From positions 37,095 through 101,094 of the forward strand of contig NZ_MUGW01000054.1 in NCBI RefSeq assembly GCF_002217285.1: a stretch of DNA of 64,000 nucleotides, given 5' to 3'. This stretch comes from Flavobacterium hercynium. GTDB lineage: Bacteria; Bacteroidota; Bacteroidia; Flavobacteriales; Flavobacteriaceae. Made by a program: the position numbers and the translations under genes. Below, piece by piece: positions 16,787-25,541 of this stretch. The notes under the pieces were generated by a model that made no database searches, had not been told where the DNA came from, and was given only the letters and a program-made list of their open reading frames with translations. Numbering within the stretch: position 1 is the first letter of the stretch; the number at the start of each line of letters is the position of its first letter.

Positions 16787-17533
16787 CTATCTTAATTTAA
16801 TATTTAAATTCCCTGATGATTCTTTTTGGAAGGTTACATTAAAATTTTGTTTCCAAGTACTTCTCATATCAAATGGTTTTGCTCCACAATACTTTTCGAC
16901 TAATAAAGCGTCTGAATCTCCAACATATCCAAAACCAAAAATGTAAGCGTGAGCTCCTTTATGCCAGTCGTATCTATCCCACCAAGTATGAATGATTGTT
17001 CCAGATAAAACAAAACTGTCTTTTCTCCTAGTAATTTTAAGATTACTAGCTGAAGTTATTACACTTGTACCACTCATATAATAAAGTTCTCCAAATATAC
17101 CTGCAGTAAATTGACGCTGTAATTCATTTTCATAATCTATATAATCCCCTTCATTCTTCAATAATTGATCTAATTTTTTATCATTTAGTCTTTCCTCAAA
17201 GCGTTCAATATTAAAATTTTCCGCCACAAGAACTTCCCTCTGACTTCTCAGCCATTTAAAATCAATAATTTTTGTAAATCCCGAACCATCGAGCCACCAC
17301 TGTAAGTTGTCGGCGGCATGGTTCCAATTTCTTTGCCGTCCTTTTTCAATCATCTTAATGTAATTGGCTTTGAGCATCTCGGCTTTTTGTTTATCGTCCA
17401 TTTGCCAATAGATGCTCTTTGCCTTTGAGTTTCCGGGCAGTGTCCAAAAAGGATCGCCGAATAAATTGGTGTATTCAGAAGGAGTTAAACTTTTTTTTAA
17501 ATCTAATTCTGGTTTTAATCTGCTTGTATACAT
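16787..17533 (-). CDS. Colicin-M-like toxin (probable lipid II phosphodiesterase), delivery module absent
   Basis: 248 residues, no signal peptide. Residues 180-196 carry D186-R-Y188-D189-x5-H195, the colicin M signature D-x-Y-D-x5-H-R, with Ala196 in place of the final Arg. In ColM these residues (D226, Y228, D229, H235, R236) form the site that cleaves the lipid II pyrophosphate bond in the periplasm. Further likeness: LKITRRKDSFVLSGTIIHTW before the motif resembles the ColM strand pair before its DKYD, and LQWWLDGSGFTKIIDF (78-93) resembles the ColM YLWGNG...VNI segment. An in-frame TAG lies 7 nt upstream of the ATG, so no receptor or translocation domain is fused. Three membrane-anchored paralogues follow. 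The call rests on eye alignment from memory. Confidence 0.68.
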   Translation of the reverse strand: MYTSRLKPELDLKKSLTPSEYTNLFGDPFWTLPGNSKAKSIYWQMDDKQKAEMLKANYIKMIEKGRQRNWNHAADNLQWWLDGSGFTKIIDFKWLRSQREVLVAENFNIERFEERLNDKKLDQLLKNEGDYIDYENELQRQFTAGIFGELYYMSGTSVITSASNLKITRRKDSFVLSGTIIHTWWDRYDWHKGAHAYIFGFGYVGDSDALLVEKYCGAKPFDMRSTWKQNFNVTFQKESSGNLNIKLR

Positions 17534-17566
17534 ACTATTCTATTTTTACGTGCTTATAATTTCTTA

Positions 17567-17595
17567 CAAACCTATAAAATAGAAACTCAAAACAA
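17567..17595 (-). promoter_or_regulatory. Promoter of the colicin-M-like operon
   Basis: Read on the minus strand: TTG (17593-17595), 18-nt spacer, TAGGTTTG (17567-17574), matching the Bacteroidetes TTG-N17-23-TAnnTTTG promoter. Transcription would start about 25 nt before the ATG at 17533. Confidence 0.6.
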
Positions 17596-17662
17596 TACCA
17601 AAATAAGACATAATATCTTACAATAAAACACCGCTTAAAACACTTAAGTTCAGAATTTTACC

Positions 17663-18541
17663 CTAACTTTTCTCTAATTCTTTTTTATAAACGTCAAAAT
17701 TAGCTTTTATCTTCTCATCCAGTTCCGGTTCTTTTATATCCGTATATTTTTTCATTTCTTCCCAGATAATTTTAGCCACAATATAGCGCGACATTTCCTT
17801 ATCATCAGCGGGAACAATATACCACGGCGCATGCGAAGTCGATGTTTTATTAATCGCCTGTTGGTAATATTTCTGGTATTCATCCCAATGCTCACGTTCC
17901 TTCAAATCTCCCGGAGAAAACTTCCAATTGTGTTTTCCTTTTTCTAAACGTCGCAGCAAACGGTCACGCTGTTCATCTTTACTTAAATGAAGATAAAACT
18001 TGAAGATAATCGTACCATTTTCGGCAACATGCTTTTCGAAATTATTAATCTGCTCAATTCTCTTTTTCCAAAATTTCGGTTTAATATCCTCAACGCTGTT
18101 AATGTCCGGTAAATTCTCATTCAAAACATATTCCGGATGCACTCGCGTTACCAATACATTTTCGTAATGCGTTCTGTTAAAAATCGCAAACTTCCCTTTT
18201 TCCGGCAAAGCGATATAATGCCTCCACAAATAATCGTGTTCCAGTTCACTCGAATTTGGAGTCTTAAAACTATGCACCACCACCCCACGCGGATTAAATT
18301 CTTTAAAAACTTCCCGAATCAAACTATCCTTTCCCGAAGTATCCATTCCCTGAAAACAAATCAAAACGCTGTACTTGTTATGCGCATACATTACGTCCTG
18401 CAAATCGCTTAGTTTAGCCTGCACCTCATCGAGTTTGGCTACTTTTTCATCATCATCAGCTTTCGTTTTTAATAAAGTTGGAATTTTTTCTAAACTTATT
18501 TTTTCTGTTACCTTAAAATCATTCGGATCTATTGACTTCAT
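17663..18541 (-). CDS. ppk2: Polyphosphate kinase 2 family protein
   Basis: 292 residues. PPK2 enzymes transfer phosphate between polyphosphate and nucleotides. Walker A GMDTSGKDSLIREVF is near residue 66, and FNRTHYENVLVTRVHPEY (Walker B/lid region) near 123, both diagnostic. RLLRRLEKGKHNWKFSPGDLKER is the typical lid module. The single-domain length fits the short PPK2 group; whether it favours ADP, AMP or GDP is not decided here. No ppk1 in the window. Its promoter region is the 299-bp gap shared with the next, divergent gene. Confidence 0.93.
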   Translation of the reverse strand: MKSIDPNDFKVTEKISLEKIPTLLKTKADDDEKVAKLDEVQAKLSDLQDVMYAHNKYSVLICFQGMDTSGKDSLIREVFKEFNPRGVVVHSFKTPNSSELEHDYLWRHYIALPEKGKFAIFNRTHYENVLVTRVHPEYVLNENLPDINSVEDIKPKFWKKRIEQINNFEKHVAENGTIIFKFYLHLSKDEQRDRLLRRLEKGKHNWKFSPGDLKEREHWDEYQKYYQQAINKTSTSHAPWYIVPADDKEMSRYIVAKIIWEEMKKYTDIKEPELDEKIKANFDVYKKELEKS

Positions 18542-18840
18542 ATCGCTGCTTTTTTAGTTTTTATACGCTTCTTCCTCAACACTTCTCATTGAAATTAACT
18601 GTAACAAAACATTTTTTTGTCCGTCATTTCACAACGTTGAGTTTTTTTATACTAGTAAATATACTATTTTTACGAAGCATATTCCTGCTATTCATTGCAA
18701 TACTTTCTCAATAAATTGCTTTTTACAAGCCACAATAAGAGCTTCCTTTGGTCGCTTTATCGTGTCAGTAAAAATGGCAATTTCTTTTCAAAGTATTTTC
18801 ATTGCTATCAGGGCTACCTTTAGTTTTCAAAACAACATTC
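18542..18840. other. Divergent intergenic region, 299 bp
   Basis: Holds the promoters of ppk2 (minus) and the DUF6929-like gene (plus). TACCTTTA at about 18815-18822 is one base off TAnnTTTG and lies ~19 nt before the ATG at 18841. No RNA gene or repeat was recognised. Confidence 0.4.
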
Positions 18841-19677
18841 ATGGAAAAATTTACATTAGAAATATTATTTCAAATTATCGGCATTGGTTCAGCATCGGGA
18901 TTATTTTTGAACAACGATTCACTTTATGTAATTGGTGACAACAGCGGTTATCTTTACGAATACAGCATGCAGCATAAGCAATTGAGTCAACATGCATTAA
19001 TCGACAATCCTACGCAAAACATTGCTAAAAACCTTAAGCCTGATTTCGAATCACTTACACATCACAATGACACTTTATATGTTTTTGGTTCCGGTTCAAC
19101 CGAAAACCGAAACAAAATGATTGCGTTCGACCTTAAAAACAAAACCATTTTACAGAAAAACAATCTGGTCGATCTATATGCTGTCATGCAAAGTTTCGGC
19201 TCTATAAAGCCGGAAGATTTCAATCTCGAAGGCGCTATTTTCGATGGCGAAAACTGGTATTTATTCAATCGTGGCAATGGCATTTCCAACAAAAACACCA
19301 TTTTTACTATTCACGCCAAAAGTCTGGGAGAAGAATTTGCTCTGGTAGCCACCAATTATAAGCTTCCAAAAATAAAAGGCGTTCGTTCCAGTTTTACCGA
19401 TGCGATTTTAGTCGAAGACAAAATCTATTTTCTTTCCACTGCCGAAGACACCAAATCTACCTACGACGATGGCGAAATCCTCGGAAGTTTTATTGGCAGA
19501 ATCGATCTGAAAACCATGAAAATCGATTTTACACAAAAAATCACTTCTACCAATAAATTTGAAGGTTTAACGCTTTATCAAAAATCAAATGACAAAATTG
19601 AATTTTTGCTTTGCGAAGACAACGATACAGAATTGCTGGAAACAAAAATTTTCAAATTAACTCTTAATAGGCTGTAG
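18841..19677 (+). CDS. Conserved protein, DUF6929-like, probable beta-propeller
   Basis: 278 residues from ATG 18841; the frame is open 13 codons further to a TTG, but MEKFTLEILFQIIGIGSASGLF is the usual family start. It has repeated segments of strand-turn-strand type (NDSLYVIGDNSGYLYEY, NDTLYVFGSGSTENRNKMIAFDLKN, GENWYLFNRGNG, EDKIYFLSTAEDT, DKIEFLLCEDND), each like one propeller blade. No signal peptide, no catalytic motif. I associate it with the DUF6929 family of Bacteroidetes, moderately sure; function is unknown. Followed by short low-complexity repeats. Confidence 0.75.
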   Translation: MEKFTLEILFQIIGIGSASGLFLNNDSLYVIGDNSGYLYEYSMQHKQLSQHALIDNPTQNIAKNLKPDFESLTHHNDTLYVFGSGSTENRNKMIAFDLKNKTILQKNNLVDLYAVMQSFGSIKPEDFNLEGAIFDGENWYLFNRGNGISNKNTIFTIHAKSLGEEFALVATNYKLPKIKGVRSSFTDAILVEDKIYFLSTAEDTKSTYDDGEILGSFIGRIDLKTMKIDFTQKITSTNKFEGLTLYQKSNDKIEFLLCEDNDTELLETKIFKLTLNRL

Positions 19678-19812
19678 GCTTTAGGCTTTAAGCTGTAGGC
19701 CTATTGCTTTGCGCATTGGGCTTTGGACACAGAAAAAACAATTACACGATTAAACAATTTAACGATTAAACAGTTCAACAATTAAACAATTAACCGATTA
19801 ACCAACTAACAA
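19672..19812. repeat. Two stacked low-complexity repeats before the prolyl oligopeptidase gene
   Basis: First a GGCTGTAGGCTTTAGGC run (19672-19702), the same word family as at 28994-29220. Then a 9-10-bp degenerate series of the type ACGATTAAACAATTAA (19743-19806), which reappears on the other side of the downstream gene (21995-22045). Function is unknown; the ATG follows at 19826. Confidence 0.6.
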
Positions 19813-19825
19813 TAAACCATAAAAA

Positions 19826-21982
19826 ATGAACCTAAAAAAACTTCTCGCTCTTTTACTTCTTACAGCGGGACAAATTTCGCAAGCGCAATACAAATATCCT
19901 GCAACACCGGAACGTCCTGTAACCGATGATTATTTTGGAACAAAAATTACTGATTCTTATCGCTGGCTGGAAGACATGAAAAGCGCTGAAGTACAAAAAT
20001 GGTTTAAAGAGCAAGGTGATTTTAGTAATTCCGTGATCAAACAAATTCCGGGTCGTGATCTTTTATTTAATCGTATGAAAGAAATTCAGGGTTTGGGAGG
20101 AGATGAGTATCTTGTGATTAAACAACACGGAAATAATTACTATTACACCAAAAATAAAAAACAGGAAAACATAGAAAAACTTTATTTCAAAGCAGGACTA
20201 AACGGAACTGAAACTTTGATCTTTGATCCTGCAGCTTTCAAAAAAGATGCTACTATTACTAATTTTCGAGTAAGCCCCGATCAAAAAATGATTGCTATTG
20301 CACTATCAGAAAATGGTGCGGAGGTCTCCGATCTTAAAATTCTTGATGTAAAATCAAAAACATTTCTAACCGACAATTTAACACCGGTTTGGAGCGAATT
20401 TAATTTTGATTTTACACCAGACAGCAAAGCCATTACCTATACAAAAATGAGCAATCGGGATCACAATAGCGACGATTTTCTAAAAAACATGAAATCACTG
20501 GTTCACATTATAGGAACAAATCCTGAAACAGATAAAATCATAGCATCAAAAGCAACAAATCCCGATTTGAACCTGCTTTCAGAACAATTTCCGGACATTG
20601 CATTTACTGATGATTACAAGTTTATCATTTTAGAAATTGGCTCGACTAAAAGTGAAATATTGTCCTTTTATGCTCCATTCTCTGAACTTTCAAAAGACAA
20701 AATAAACTGGAAACCGCTTGTTAAGTATGACGACGAAATAACTGCTACTGCTATATTTGGTGACAAAATATTTTTTCTGACACACAAAAATGCGCCCAAT
20801 TACAAAATTGGTGTCACTGATATTAACAATCCGGATTTTAATAATGCTGCAATTGTAGTACCTGAAACAAACAAGGTTTTACGCAGAATGCAAAAATCTA
20901 AAAACTTTGTTTATTACTCTTTAAGCGACGGAATCAATCAGGATAAATACAAAATCAATACCAAGACGCTGGAATCTAAATACATCCCAATCCCAAAAGG
21001 TTCAAACGGATCAATTGTTTTAAATCCGCGTGAGAATGATAATATCATATTATTCAATAACGGATGGATTACGCCTTCTACCAATTATGACTATAATGGT
21101 GCAACAGAAAAAGTGAAAAAAGGCGAACAATTTATCTCCAGCGGAAATCATCCTGATTATAGCAAACAGTTTACCGTAAAAGAAATTGAAGTTGCAAGTC
21201 ATGACGGCGTTATGATTCCACTATCTTTAATCTATCCAAAAAATTTAAAATTAGATGGTTCAAATGCCTGCTACATTACCGGTTACGGTGCTTATGGCAG
21301 CAGTCGTTTGCCTTTTTTTCTAGATCCGTCATTGATGGCATTATTAGAACAAAACACAGTAATCGCAGTTGCCCACGTTCGCGGAGGTGGCGAAAAAGGA
21401 AATGAATGGCATAAAGGCGGAAAGAAAGCAACGAAACCTAACACTTGGAAGGATTTTATTGCCTGTTCAGAATATTTAATAAAAGAAAAATATACTTCGT
21501 CTGAAAAACTTATTGGTAATGGTGCTAGTATGGGTGGCGTTCTAATCGGACGAGCAATCACAGAACGTCCTGATTTGTATAAAGTTGCTCTTATCGAAGT
21601 GGGATGTACCAATGCCATCAGAATGGAAACAACTCCAAACGGACCAAATCAGATACCGGAAATTGGTTCTCTAAAAAATGAAGAGGATACCAAACACATC
21701 TTAGAAATGGATGCACAGAGTAAAGTTAAAAAAGGCGAAAAGTACCCAGCAGTTTTAATAAGAACGGGCATCAACGATCCAAGAGTATCACCATCTGAAC
21801 CTGGAAAATTTGCTGCAATTCTGCAAAACTATAATGCTTCTGACAAACCAATTCTTTTGCACGTTAATTATCAAAACGGACATTTTTCTAATGATCTCGA
21901 TGTTACCTTTGGCGATAATGCAGATATGTTTGCCTTCGCGTTATGGCAAGTAGGTAACTCAAAATTTCAAATTAAAAAATAA
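19826..21982 (+). CDS. Prolyl oligopeptidase family serine peptidase (S9A), secreted
   Basis: 718 residues. Residues 1-20 form a signal peptide (KKLLALLLLTAGQISQAQ), so it acts in the periplasm or outside. The N-terminal seven-bladed propeller spans ~75-440, introduced by RPVTDDYFGTKITDSYRWLE, the standard S9A opening. The C-terminal alpha/beta-hydrolase has nucleophile Ser568 in GNGASMGGVLIG, Asp in GINDPRVSPSE (~654) and His in NYQNGHFSND (~690). It cleaves after proline in short peptides. Length is normal for the family. Monocistronic or linked to the scramblase-like gene 80 nt downstream. Confidence 0.94.
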   Translation: MNLKKLLALLLLTAGQISQAQYKYPATPERPVTDDYFGTKITDSYRWLEDMKSAEVQKWFKEQGDFSNSVIKQIPGRDLLFNRMKEIQGLGGDEYLVIKQHGNNYYYTKNKKQENIEKLYFKAGLNGTETLIFDPAAFKKDATITNFRVSPDQKMIAIALSENGAEVSDLKILDVKSKTFLTDNLTPVWSEFNFDFTPDSKAITYTKMSNRDHNSDDFLKNMKSLVHIIGTNPETDKIIASKATNPDLNLLSEQFPDIAFTDDYKFIILEIGSTKSEILSFYAPFSELSKDKINWKPLVKYDDEITATAIFGDKIFFLTHKNAPNYKIGVTDINNPDFNNAAIVVPETNKVLRRMQKSKNFVYYSLSDGINQDKYKINTKTLESKYIPIPKGSNGSIVLNPRENDNIILFNNGWITPSTNYDYNGATEKVKKGEQFISSGNHPDYSKQFTVKEIEVASHDGVMIPLSLIYPKNLKLDGSNACYITGYGAYGSSRLPFFLDPSLMALLEQNTVIAVAHVRGGGEKGNEWHKGGKKATKPNTWKDFIACSEYLIKEKYTSSEKLIGNGASMGGVLIGRAITERPDLYKVALIEVGCTNAIRMETTPNGPNQIPEIGSLKNEEDTKHILEMDAQSKVKKGEKYPAVLIRTGINDPRVSPSEPGKFAAILQNYNASDKPILLHVNYQNGHFSNDLDVTFGDNADMFAFALWQVGNSKFQIKK

Positions 21983-21994
21983 TAACAAATAATA

Positions 21995-22045
21995 ACCCTC
22001 AAACTAAACCAATTAAACGACTAAACAGTTAAACGGTTAAACAAT
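21995..22045. repeat. AT-rich degenerate 9-10-bp repeat after the prolyl oligopeptidase gene
   Basis: Words such as CCAATTAAACGACTAAACAG repeat with small changes; they match the family at 19743-19806 on the other flank of the peptidase gene. Confidence 0.5.
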
Positions 22046-22061
22046 AAATCATAATTATAAA

Positions 22062-22649
22062 ATGAATCCAATTTTAAATCAAAATCTATTTCTTGTAAAA
22101 GAACACGTTGGTATGTTTAAAGCTGCCAACAATTACGATATATACCATCCTGAAAGCAATCAGATTATTATGAACTGCCGCGAAAACAATCTGGGCTTTT
22201 TTACCAAAGTATTTCGTTTTACAGATTATAAAAGAATGACACCTTTTAATATTGAAATTTCAACAGCAGAAGGTGAAAAATTAATTTCAGTAAAACGTGG
22301 TGTTGCCTGGCTAAGATCAACAGTTGAAGTTTTTGACGAAAAAGACCGTTTGGTTGGAACCTTCAAACAAAAACTATTTTCTATTGGAGGAAAATTTGAA
22401 ATTCTGGACAAAAACGAAAAACCTGTGGCTACTCTTCAGGGAAAATGGACAGGCTGGGATTTTAAATTTACACACGAAAACAAACAACTGGCTCAGGTAA
22501 ATAAAAAATGGGCAGGAGTTGGAAAAGAGTTTTTTACCAGTGCTGATAATTATGCCCTTCAAATAGAAGAAACAGTTGCTGCAGACAGTCCGCTTAGACA
22601 ATTAATTTTGGCAGCAGTAATGTGTATCGATATGGTTTTAAAAGAATAA
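22062..22649 (+). CDS. Scramblase/LURP-one-like protein
   Basis: 195 residues. The pattern of a twelve-strand barrel around a buried C-terminal helix (Tubby-like fold of LURP-one and phospholipid scramblases) is suggested: FLVKEHVGMFKAANNYDIYHP, DRLVGTFKQKLFSIGGKFEILDKNEKPVAT, then GKWTGWDFKFT, and the final hydrophobic helix LRQLILAAVMCIDMVLKE. No signal peptide. Bacterial members are of unknown function; lipid scrambling is not established for them. A hairpin terminator follows directly. Confidence 0.75.
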   Translation: MNPILNQNLFLVKEHVGMFKAANNYDIYHPESNQIIMNCRENNLGFFTKVFRFTDYKRMTPFNIEISTAEGEKLISVKRGVAWLRSTVEVFDEKDRLVGTFKQKLFSIGGKFEILDKNEKPVATLQGKWTGWDFKFTHENKQLAQVNKKWAGVGKEFFTSADNYALQIEETVAADSPLRQLILAAVMCIDMVLKE

Positions 22650-22685
22650 AAACCTGTTAAACTTAAATTAAGAAAACATAGCAAG

Positions 22686-22740
22686 GCATCATTTTAGTAA
22701 GCAAAAACAGTACTTTTGCAATACTAAAATGATGCTTTTT
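22686..22740 (+). terminator. Terminator whose loop carries the next gene's promoter box
   Basis: GCATCATTTTAGTA (22686-22699) pairs exactly with TACTAAAATGATGC (22722-22735), followed by TTTTT. An inner GCAAAA/TTTTGC pair extends the stem. The loop contains TACTTTTG (22711-22718), the best -7 box for the SDR gene at 22761. Confidence 0.8.
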
Positions 22741-22760
22741 GCATTACTAAACAATAAATC

Positions 22761-23477
22761 ATGACAGACTTAAAAAATAAAAATGCCTTTATTACAGGAG
22801 CTGGAAAAGGAATCGGAAAAGCAATTGCTATTGCACTTGCCAAAGAAGGTGTAAATGTAGTTTTAGTTTCAAGAACTCAGGCCGATGTAGATCAATTAGC
22901 TGCAGAAACCACTAAATTAGGTGTAAAATCTTTAGCATTATCGGCAGATGTTTCAGACATTAATTCGATAAATGCTGCTGCAGAAAAAGCTTTAGCAGAA
23001 TTCAAAAATATTGACATCTTAATCAACAGTGCCGGAATTGCTGCCTTTGGTAAGTTTCTTGAATTAGAACCTGAAGCCTGGGAAAGAATTATTAAGGTAA
23101 ACGTAATGGGAACGTATTATACAACCCGTGCCCTTATACCAAACATGATCGAAAGACAAACAGGTGACATTATCAATATTTCATCGACAGCAGGATTAAA
23201 CGGAAATGCGTTAACAAGTGCGTACAGTGCTTCAAAATTTGCAGTTCTTGGTTTAACCGATTCTTTAATGCAGGAAATGAGAAAACACAACATTCGTGTT
23301 ACTGCTTTAACACCAAGTACAGTTGCAACTGATATGGCAAAAGATTTAAACCTTACAGATGGCAATCCGGAGAAAGTAATGCAGTCTGAGGATATCGCTG
23401 AATTGATTATTGCTCAGCTAAAATTAAGCAGAAGAGTATTTATCAAAAACAGCAGTATTTGGTCTACAAATCCATAA
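22761..23477 (+). CDS. Short-chain dehydrogenase, 3-ketoacyl-ACP reductase (FabG)-like
   Basis: 238 residues, classical SDR. Cofactor motif TGAGKGIGKA is near residue 12, NSAG near 90, and the active site is Ser (INISSTAGL, ~141) with Tyr and Lys in SAYSASKFAV (~155-159). The proposed substrate (3-ketoacyl-ACP or other ketone) rests only on overall likeness to FabG; it stands outside any fatty-acid gene cluster, so another role is quite possible. Monocistronic, with a TACTTTTG promoter box inside the terminator loop of the preceding gene. Confidence 0.88.
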   Translation: MTDLKNKNAFITGAGKGIGKAIAIALAKEGVNVVLVSRTQADVDQLAAETTKLGVKSLALSADVSDINSINAAAEKALAEFKNIDILINSAGIAAFGKFLELEPEAWERIIKVNVMGTYYTTRALIPNMIERQTGDIINISSTAGLNGNALTSAYSASKFAVLGLTDSLMQEMRKHNIRVTALTPSTVATDMAKDLNLTDGNPEKVMQSEDIAELIIAQLKLSRRVFIKNSSIWSTNP

Positions 23478-23541
23478 AAAATTTATTCATAGTCTCTCAA
23501 AGTGCTATGCTTTGTAAAGATTTAAACGCTTCAACAATACG

Positions 23542-24051
23542 ATGGAACAATATTTAAGACAATTAATTGCAATAGAATTTCAGGACAAAAAAGAAATTTT
23601 TACCGGTTTTCTAATTGACTATTCAGATGACTGGATATTACTTCGAAATAATCCTGTAGATTACATCCTGGATGGTTTTGTTATTTTGAAAAACAAAAAC
23701 ATCGAAGCCGTACACCGCGATCATGATCTTGAATTTACAGAGAAAGTTATTCGGTTAAAAGGCTTAAAGACCAATGCAGAAGATATTATTCCGATTAGGG
23801 ATCTAAATTCGATTGTAAATTTTATCACTAAAAAATATGGCATTTTTCAGATTTCTAAAAAATCAGCAAAATCCGCTTACTTAGGACGCTTAATCGAATT
23901 GAACAACGAAGAACTTACCATTGATTTTCTGGACACTAAAGGTCAGTTTGGCGGTGAATTAAGTTTTAATCCCGAAAAGATCAGAGTAATCGAGTTTGAT
24001 ACGGATTATATCAATTCTTTGAAACTGGTGATTCCACAGGATCAGAAATAG
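23542..24051 (+). CDS. Unknown cytosolic protein with two strand-rich halves
   Basis: 169 residues, no signal peptide or membrane segment. The first half (QLIAIEFQDKKEIFTGFLID to VILKNKNIEAVHRD) and the last third (AYLGRLIELNNEELTIDFLD to KIRVIEFDTDYINSL) have the same order: a strand with a turn, a long strand, then a 'hhxhhxxxxI..h' segment. This recalls Sm-like/PilZ-like small barrels, so an internal duplication is possible, but I do not recognise a family. Followed by a very strong terminator. Confidence 0.7.
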   Translation: MEQYLRQLIAIEFQDKKEIFTGFLIDYSDDWILLRNNPVDYILDGFVILKNKNIEAVHRDHDLEFTEKVIRLKGLKTNAEDIIPIRDLNSIVNFITKKYGIFQISKKSAKSAYLGRLIELNNEELTIDFLDTKGQFGGELSFNPEKIRVIEFDTDYINSLKLVIPQDQK

Positions 24052-24060
24052 TTATTTTAA

Positions 24061-24100
24061 AAAACAGAAACGCCCTTTTTAAAAAGGGCGTTTCTGTTTT
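24061..24100 (+). terminator. 40-nt perfect palindromic terminator
   Basis: AAAACAGAAACGCCCTTTTT (24061-24080) is followed at once by its exact reverse complement (24081-24100). Works on both strands; the flanking genes converge. Confidence 0.9.
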
Positions 24101-24206
24101 TATATAAAATATAAAATCGGTATAAATCAGTGTTTTCGCTTAGCGAATCCGTGTCATCGGCGTTTTATAAAAATAACGACATCAACGCTTGTCAAAATTG
24201 AAGAAC

Positions 24207-25541
24207 CTAAGCTTCGGCAAGTTTATTTAAAAACTCCAAACGCACACTTCCGTCTTCATCTATTTTTGTCAAATTAATTTCCTGCAGCGTATTTACCAAC
24301 TCAGGATTCCATGGCGTTTTTACTTTTACATAGTTTTCTGTAAATCCGTGAATGTATCCTTCTTTATTCTCTCCTTCAAATAAAACAGTTCTGTTCGTCC
24401 CAAGTTGACTTTCGTAAAAAGCACGACGTTTCTTAACTGATAATCCACGAAGCATTTTACTGCGTTTTGCGCGCACATTTGCCGGAACAACTCCAGACAT
24501 ATTCGCAGCTTCTGTATTGTCTCTTTCAGAATACGTAAATACGTGTAAATACGAAATATCCATTTCGTTCAGGAAATGATAAGTTTCTAAGAAATGTTCT
24601 TCTGTTTCTCCAGGAAAACCAACAATAACATCTACACCTATACAAGCGTGCGGCATAACCTCACGAATTTTGTTTACGCGCTCCGTATACACTTCACGTA
24701 AGTAGCGACGTTTCATTAATTTTAAAATATCGTTGCTTCCTGATTGTAGCGGAATATGAAAATGCGGTACAAAAGTTCTGCTTTTAGAAACAAACTCAAT
24801 CGTTTCGTTACGTAATAAATTAGGTTCAATAGATGAAATTCGCAAACGTTCGATTCCTTCTACCTTATCTAAAGCCTGAACTAAATCCAGAAAAGTATGT
24901 TCATGTTTTTTGTTTCCAAATTCACCTTTACCATAATCTCCAATATTTACTCCGGTTAAAACAATTTCTCTAATATTTTGAGCTGATATCTCTTTAGCGT
25001 TTTGCAATACGTTCTCTAACGCATCACTTCTTGAAATTCCTCTCGCTAGCGGAATGGTGCAATAGGTACATTTATAGTCGCAACCATCTTGCACTTTTAA
25101 GAATGCGCGGGTACGATCACCAATGGAATAACTTCCAACATAAAAATCGGCTTCAGCAATTTCACAAGAGTGTACCTCACCCATGTCATTTTTGCTTAAG
25201 TCATGAATATAATCTGTAATTTTAAATTTTTCAGTAGCACCCAAAACCAAATCAACTCCATCTACAGCCGCTAACTCCTCCGGTTTTAATTGTGCATAAC
25301 AACCTACCGCAGCAACAAACGCCTTATCATTCAGTTTCATTGCCTTTTTTACTACCTGCTTAAATTGCTTATCAGCGTTATCTGTAACCGAACAAGTATT
25401 GATTACATAAATATCAGCCACCTCTTCAAAATCAACACGATCGAAACCTTCATCATTAAAGTTTCTGGCAATCGTAGATGTTTCTGAGAAATTCAATTTA
25501 CATCCAAGCGTATAAAACGCAACTTTTTTTCTATTTTCCAT
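24207..25541 (-). CDS. mtaB: tRNA t6A37 methylthiotransferase MtaB
   Basis: 444 residues. MtaB turns t6A37 into ms2t6A37 in tRNAs reading ANN codons, using two Fe-S clusters. The N-terminal UPF0004 domain has TLGCKLNFSET with the first cluster cysteine, then INTCSVTDNAD and VGCYAQLKPEE. The radical-SAM CxxxCxxC is in CDYKCTYCTIPLARG (~152-166). A TRAM-like tail follows. CKLN rather than the MiaB 'CQMN' marks the MtaB/e-MtaB branch. Single gene. Confidence 0.94.
   Translation of the reverse strand: MENRKKVAFYTLGCKLNFSETSTIARNFNDEGFDRVDFEEVADIYVINTCSVTDNADKQFKQVVKKAMKLNDKAFVAAVGCYAQLKPEELAAVDGVDLVLGATEKFKITDYIHDLSKNDMGEVHSCEIAEADFYVGSYSIGDRTRAFLKVQDGCDYKCTYCTIPLARGISRSDALENVLQNAKEISAQNIREIVLTGVNIGDYGKGEFGNKKHEHTFLDLVQALDKVEGIERLRISSIEPNLLRNETIEFVSKSRTFVPHFHIPLQSGSNDILKLMKRRYLREVYTERVNKIREVMPHACIGVDVIVGFPGETEEHFLETYHFLNEMDISYLHVFTYSERDNTEAANMSGVVPANVRAKRSKMLRGLSVKKRRAFYESQLGTNRTVLFEGENKEGYIHGFTENYVKVKTPWNPELVNTLQEINLTKIDEDGSVRLEFLNKLAEA

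Noticed and set aside
24104..24206. Additional repeat or regulatory site around TTCGCTTAGCGAA at ~24133
   Set aside because: A short palindrome shared in part with the secA terminator hairpin; too little to support a separate feature.
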